From: an uncultured Pseudomonas sp.
GTDB lineage: Bacteria > Pseudomonadota > Gammaproteobacteria > Pseudomonadales > Pseudomonadaceae
Length of the DNA stretch: 27,820 nucleotides
Assembly (NCBI RefSeq): GCF_946885885.1
Contig: NZ_CAMPHN010000050.1
Location: 1 to 27,820 of the forward strand
Direction of reading: 5' to 3'
The notes under the pieces are model-generated. The model made no database searches. It was not told where the DNA came from and saw nothing but the letters and a program-made list of their open reading frames with translations. This document shows, in pieces, positions 25,105-27,820 of this stretch. Every line of letters begins with the position of its first letter. The stretch's first letter is position 1. The position numbers and the translations under genes are program-made.

Positions 25105-26844
25105 ATGAAAGACAGCATTCGCCACCTGATCCAGCAAGCCCTGACCCGCCTCACCGCCGAAGGCGTGCTGCCCGAAGGCTTGAGCCCGGCCATTCAGGTG
25201 GAGAACACCAAGGACAAGAGCCACGGCGATTTCGCCAGCAATATCGCCATGATGCTGGCCAAGCCGGCGGCCATGAAGCCGCGCGACCTGGCGCAAAAGC
25301 TGATCGACGCACTGCCGCACGATGAGCGGATCAGCAAAGTCGAAATCGCCGGCCCGGGCTTTCTCAACTTTTACCAGAACACCGACGCTCTCGCCGAGCG
25401 CCTCGATGCCCTGCTCGCCGACGAACGCCTCGGCGTGCGCAAAGCCGGTGCGCCGCAGCGCGTGGTCGTCGACCTCTCGTCTCCAAATCTGGCCAAGGAA
25501 ATGCACGTCGGTCATCTGCGCTCGACCATCATCGGCGATGCCGTGGCGCGGGTGCTGGAATTCCTCGGCGACACCGTGATCCGACAGAACCACGTCGGCG
25601 ACTGGGGCACCCAGTTCGGCATGCTGCTGGCTTTTATGGAAGAGAACCCGGCCGCCGCAGAAAGCGAGCTGGCCGACCTCGAAGGTTTCTATCGCGCAGC
25701 GAAGAAGCGCTTCGACGACTCTGCCGAATTCGCCGAGCGCGCGCGCGAGCTGGTGGTGCAGCTGCAAGCCGGCGAGCCGGAATGCATGCGCCTGTGGCAC
25801 CGCTTCAACGATATTTCCCTGTCGCACTGCCAGAAAGCCTACGACCGCCTCGGGGTGAACCTGACCCCGGCCGACGTCAAGGGCGAAAGCGCTTATAACG
25901 CCGAGCTGCCGGGCATCATCGACGCCCTGCGCGATAAGGGCCTGCTCAGCGAAAGCAACGGCGCCCAGTGCGTGTTCATGGACGAATTCAAGAACGCCGA
26001 AGGCAATCCGCTGCCGGTGATCGTGCAGAAAGCCGGCGGCGGCTACCTGTACTCGACCACCGACCTGGCGTCCATGCGCTACCGCAGCCAGCAGCTCAAG
26101 GCCGACCGCGCGCTGTATTTCGTCGACCAACGCCAGGCCCTGCACTTCCAGATGGCCTTCGAAGTGGCGCGTCGCGCTGGTTTCGTGCACCAAGGCATGC
26201 AGCTCGAACACATGGGCTTCGGCACCATGAACGGCGCCGACGGTCGGCCGTTCAAGACCCGCGACGGCGGCACGGTCAAGCTGATCGACCTGCTCGACGA
26301 GGCCGAAGAGCGCGCCTATGGCCTGGTCAAAGGCAAAAACCCGGAGCTCGGCGAAGAAGAGCTGCGGCAGATCGCCCATGCCGTAGGCATCGGCGCGGTG
26401 AAGTACGCCGACCTGTCGAAGCACCGCACCAGCGATTACAGCTTCAATTTCGAGCAGATGCTCAGTTTCGAAGGCAACACCGCGCCCTACCTGCTGTATG
26501 CCTACACCCGCGTGGCGAGCATCTTCCGCAAGCTCGGCAAGAGCTTCGAGCAGATCGAAGGTCGACTGAGGCTGCAAGCGCCCCAGGAAATCGAGCTGGC
26601 CGGCAAACTCGCGCAGTTCGGCGAGGTGCTGGGTGGCGTGGCAGAAAAAGGCGTGCCGCACCTGCTCTGCGCTTATCTTTACGATCTCGCCGGGCTGTTC
26701 TCCAGCTTCTACGAGCACTGCCCGATCCTCTCGGCCGAGGACCAGGCCACCCAACAAAGCCGCCTGCGTCTGGCCGCCCTGACCGGCCGCACACTCAAGC
26801 AGGGTTTGCAACTGCTGGGCCTGGAAACCCTGGAGCGCATGTAA
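25105..26844 (+). CDS. argS: Arginyl-tRNA synthetase
   Basis: ArgS charges tRNA-Arg with arginine. The 579-residue class I enzyme has the N-terminal Add1 domain (1-100), the Rossmann fold with HIGH-type motif HVGH (134-137) after SSPNLAKEM, a degenerate KMSKS region ([11 protein letters not shown]), and an alpha-helical anticodon-binding DALR domain over the last 120 residues. The lack of a standard KMSKS lysine motif is common in this family. The ATG at 25105 has only a weak ribosome site (GAGTAG). The next gene begins directly after the stop codon, so the two form an operon. Confidence 0.97.
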   Translation: MKDSIRHLIQQALTRLTAEGVLPEGLSPAIQVENTKDKSHGDFASNIAMMLAKPAAMKPRDLAQKLIDALPHDERISKVEIAGPGFLNFYQNTDALAERLDALLADERLGVRKAGAPQRVVVDLSSPNLAKEMHVGHLRSTIIGDAVARVLEFLGDTVIRQNHVGDWGTQFGMLLAFMEENPAAAESELADLEGFYRAAKKRFDDSAEFAERARELVVQLQAGEPECMRLWHRFNDISLSHCQKAYDRLGVNLTPADVKGESAYNAELPGIIDALRDKGLLSESNGAQCVFMDEFKNAEGNPLPVIVQKAGGGYLYSTTDLASMRYRSQQLKADRALYFVDQRQALHFQMAFEVARRAGFVHQGMQLEHMGFGTMNGADGRPFKTRDGGTVKLIDLLDEAEERAYGLVKGKNPELGEEELRQIAHAVGIGAVKYADLSKHRTSDYSFNFEQMLSFEGNTAPYLLYAYTRVASIFRKLGKSFEQIEGRLRLQAPQEIELAGKLAQFGEVLGGVAEKGVPHLLCAYLYDLAGLFSSFYEHCPILSAEDQATQQSRLRLAALTGRTLKQGLQLLGLETLERM

Positions 26845-27525
26845 GTGGCTGCGCGCAAAAAAGCCGCACAGAAACGCGGCGCCAGCCGCTATCAGGCCCA
26901 GCCGAAGAAATCCGCCCCCGGCTGGATCTGGCTGGTCAGCGGCTTGGTGATCGGCGGCTTCATGGTGTTTCTGTTCAGCCTCGAACCCGGTCGCGATGAC
27001 ATAAAGCGCGCTAAGAACGAGCAGGCACGCGCCCCGCAAACCGCCAAACCCGCGCCCGGCAAGCCCGACAAGAACGAGTCGGACAAACCCAAGTACGACT
27101 TCTACACCTTGCTCCCCGAATCGGAAGTGATAGTGCCGCCGCAAGCGGTGGAACCGCCTCCGCCCCCCGCGCAGAAGCCGGTCAGCCCCGAGGAAGCGGC
27201 GAAGATCGATGCCGCGCGCGCCGAGGCGGCGCTCCAGGGCCTGACTCCGCCACCGCCGCCGCTGGTCGCCCAGGCCCCGGTCAGCACGCAGTTCTTCCTT
27301 CAGGCCGGCTCCTTCCGCCGTCGCGACGATGCCGACAGCCTGCGCGCGCAGATCATCCTGCTCGGGCAGAACGTGCAGGTCGAGTCCGGCACCGTGCGCG
27401 AGGAAACCTGGCACCGGGTGCTGGTCGGCCCCTTCGCCACCCGCGAACAACTGGCGCAGGCGCAGAAAACCCTGGCCGGCGGCGGCTTCAGCAACCTGTT
27501 ATTGCAGCAACGCAAAACGCCCTGA
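26845..27525 (+). CDS. SPOR-domain inner-membrane protein (FtsN-like)
   Basis: The 226-residue bitopic protein has a basic cytoplasmic N-terminus (AARKKAAQKRGASRYQ), one membrane segment (26-46), a proline-rich periplasmic linker and a C-terminal SPOR domain (about 147-222, with FFLQAGSFRRRDDAD and WHRVLVGPF). The linker motif KYDFYTLLPE recurs in Pseudomonas relatives. SPOR domains target denuded septal peptidoglycan, and the layout resembles FtsN, so a division or wall role is likely but unproven. The start is GTG immediately after the argS stop codon (TAAGTG), with GGAG nine bases before it, which suggests reinitiation after argS. Confidence 0.9.
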   Translation: MAARKKAAQKRGASRYQAQPKKSAPGWIWLVSGLVIGGFMVFLFSLEPGRDDIKRAKNEQARAPQTAKPAPGKPDKNESDKPKYDFYTLLPESEVIVPPQAVEPPPPPAQKPVSPEEAAKIDAARAEAALQGLTPPPPPLVAQAPVSTQFFLQAGSFRRRDDADSLRAQIILLGQNVQVESGTVREETWHRVLVGPFATREQLAQAQKTLAGGGFSNLLLQQRKTP

Positions 27526-27586
27526 GTACAGCGCGCGGTCGCATTCGGTTACAAGCCGCGCGGGGTTTCCATCCACCTGCGCGGCT
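27526..27586. other. Region after the SPOR gene with an 8-bp stem
   Basis: AGCCGCGC (27554-27561) pairs with GCGCGGCT (27579-27586) around a 17-base loop. The stem ends exactly where the MITE-like element begins and has no T-tract after it. It may be the remains of a terminator or simply an insertion target. Confidence 0.35.
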
Positions 27587-27767
27587 CTAGGAGCCTATCG
27601 GACTTAACGCTGTTCTACTGCGGAAAAGCCACTCTTCTTAATTGAAGGGGCCATTTTTGCCGCTCTTTCTCGTTAAATAGCTCGCTATTCGCCTCGAAAG
27701 ACCAGCAAAACTGACTCAAACCGGGCTTTCCCTCGCTACGAACGGTCAAAGTCCGACAGGCTCCTAG
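27587..27767. mobile_element. MITE-like element with 41-bp imperfect terminal inverted repeats
   Basis: The ends are GGAGCCTATCGGACTT (27590-27605) and, reversed, GGAGCCTGTCGGACTT (27764-27749), 15 of 16 identical. Similarity continues to 41 bp (27590-27630 and 27724-27764) with 28 matches and no gap, both arms ending in AAAGCC. CTAG flanks both outer edges (27587-27590 and 27764-27767), a possible target duplication of TA or CTAG. The interior is about 90 bases and has no transposase gene. One minus-strand reading frame crosses the element but resembles no known protein. The CTAG duplication would suit mobilisation by an IS5-type transposase, but this is inference. Confidence 0.75.
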
Positions 27768-27768
27768 A

Positions 27769-27797
27769 CTTGAACCTCGCGCCCAGCGCCCCCACAT
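27769..27797 (+). promoter_or_regulatory. Sigma-32-like heat-shock promoter, probably for hslVU
   Basis: CTTGAA (27769-27774) and CCCCACAT (27790-27797) are 15 bases apart. The RpoH consensus is CTTGAAA and CCCCATNT, so the -10 has a single mismatch. In Pseudomonas hslV and hslU follow the SPOR gene, and the window ends 23 bases after this box, before any hslV codon. The -35 begins two bases after the MITE-like element. Confidence 0.6.
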
Positions 27798-27820
27798 GAG
27801 TCTGCATTGGGCATTTTCGC

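Noticed and set aside
24994..27450. An 818-codon open frame on the minus strand opposite argS and the SPOR gene
   Set aside because: It crosses two real genes and a gap in antisense, matches no family and has the composition of a shadow frame.
27615..27797. A 60-codon minus-strand frame across the MITE-like element
   Set aside because: It spans both the element end and the heat-shock promoter, has no ribosome site I can support and no recognisable domain.

Overview
This window is a stretch of a Pseudomonas chromosome. The gene order hemE, gltD, gltB, damX-like, aroB, aroK, pilQPONM, ponA, malic enzyme, M48 lipoprotein, thermonuclease-like protein, rpmE, priA, argS, SPOR protein is the order I know from Pseudomonas aeruginosa around PA5034-PA5052. 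The proteins read as close relatives of that species' proteins while differing throughout. Most coding DNA is GC-rich. The pilQ-pilN stretch is visibly less GC-rich. I see no rRNA, tRNA, CRISPR array, prophage or full insertion sequence.

Left part (1-7800). Three minus-strand genes: gltB and gltD (the two subunits of glutamate synthase), followed by hemE (uroporphyrinogen decarboxylase). A strong hairpin terminator separates gltD from hemE. gltB has a good sigma-70-type promoter candidate whose -35 lies inside a 22-bp dyad. The gaps around hemE and gltD carry palindromic and heptamer repeats.

Centre (7800-18690). A tightly packed minus-strand operon runs pilM-pilN-pilO-pilP-pilQ-aroK-aroB-damX-like. 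PilM, PilN, PilO and PilP form the inner-membrane and periplasmic alignment complex of type IV pili, and PilQ is the outer-membrane secretin. AroK and AroB are shikimate-pathway enzymes. The last gene encodes an ATPase with a peptidoglycan-binding SPOR domain. ponA (penicillin-binding protein 1A) is transcribed divergently from pilM, so pilus assembly and wall synthesis share one promoter region.

Right part (18690-27820). The malic enzyme gene is on the minus strand, after a bidirectional terminator shared with ponA. Then come an M48 metalloprotease lipoprotein gene and a nuclease gene in overlapping minus-strand order, and rpmE (ribosomal protein L31). priA, argS and a second SPOR-domain protein run on the plus strand. 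The window ends in an intergenic region with a roughly 180-bp MITE-like element whose right edge lies beside a sigma-32-like heat-shock promoter. hslVU is expected just outside the window.

I found no clear new multi-gene system. The most interesting signals are in the intergenic DNA: the MITE beside the heat-shock promoter, an intrinsic terminator embedded in signal-peptide codons, the dyad at the gltB promoter, and the dispersed heptamer repeats.
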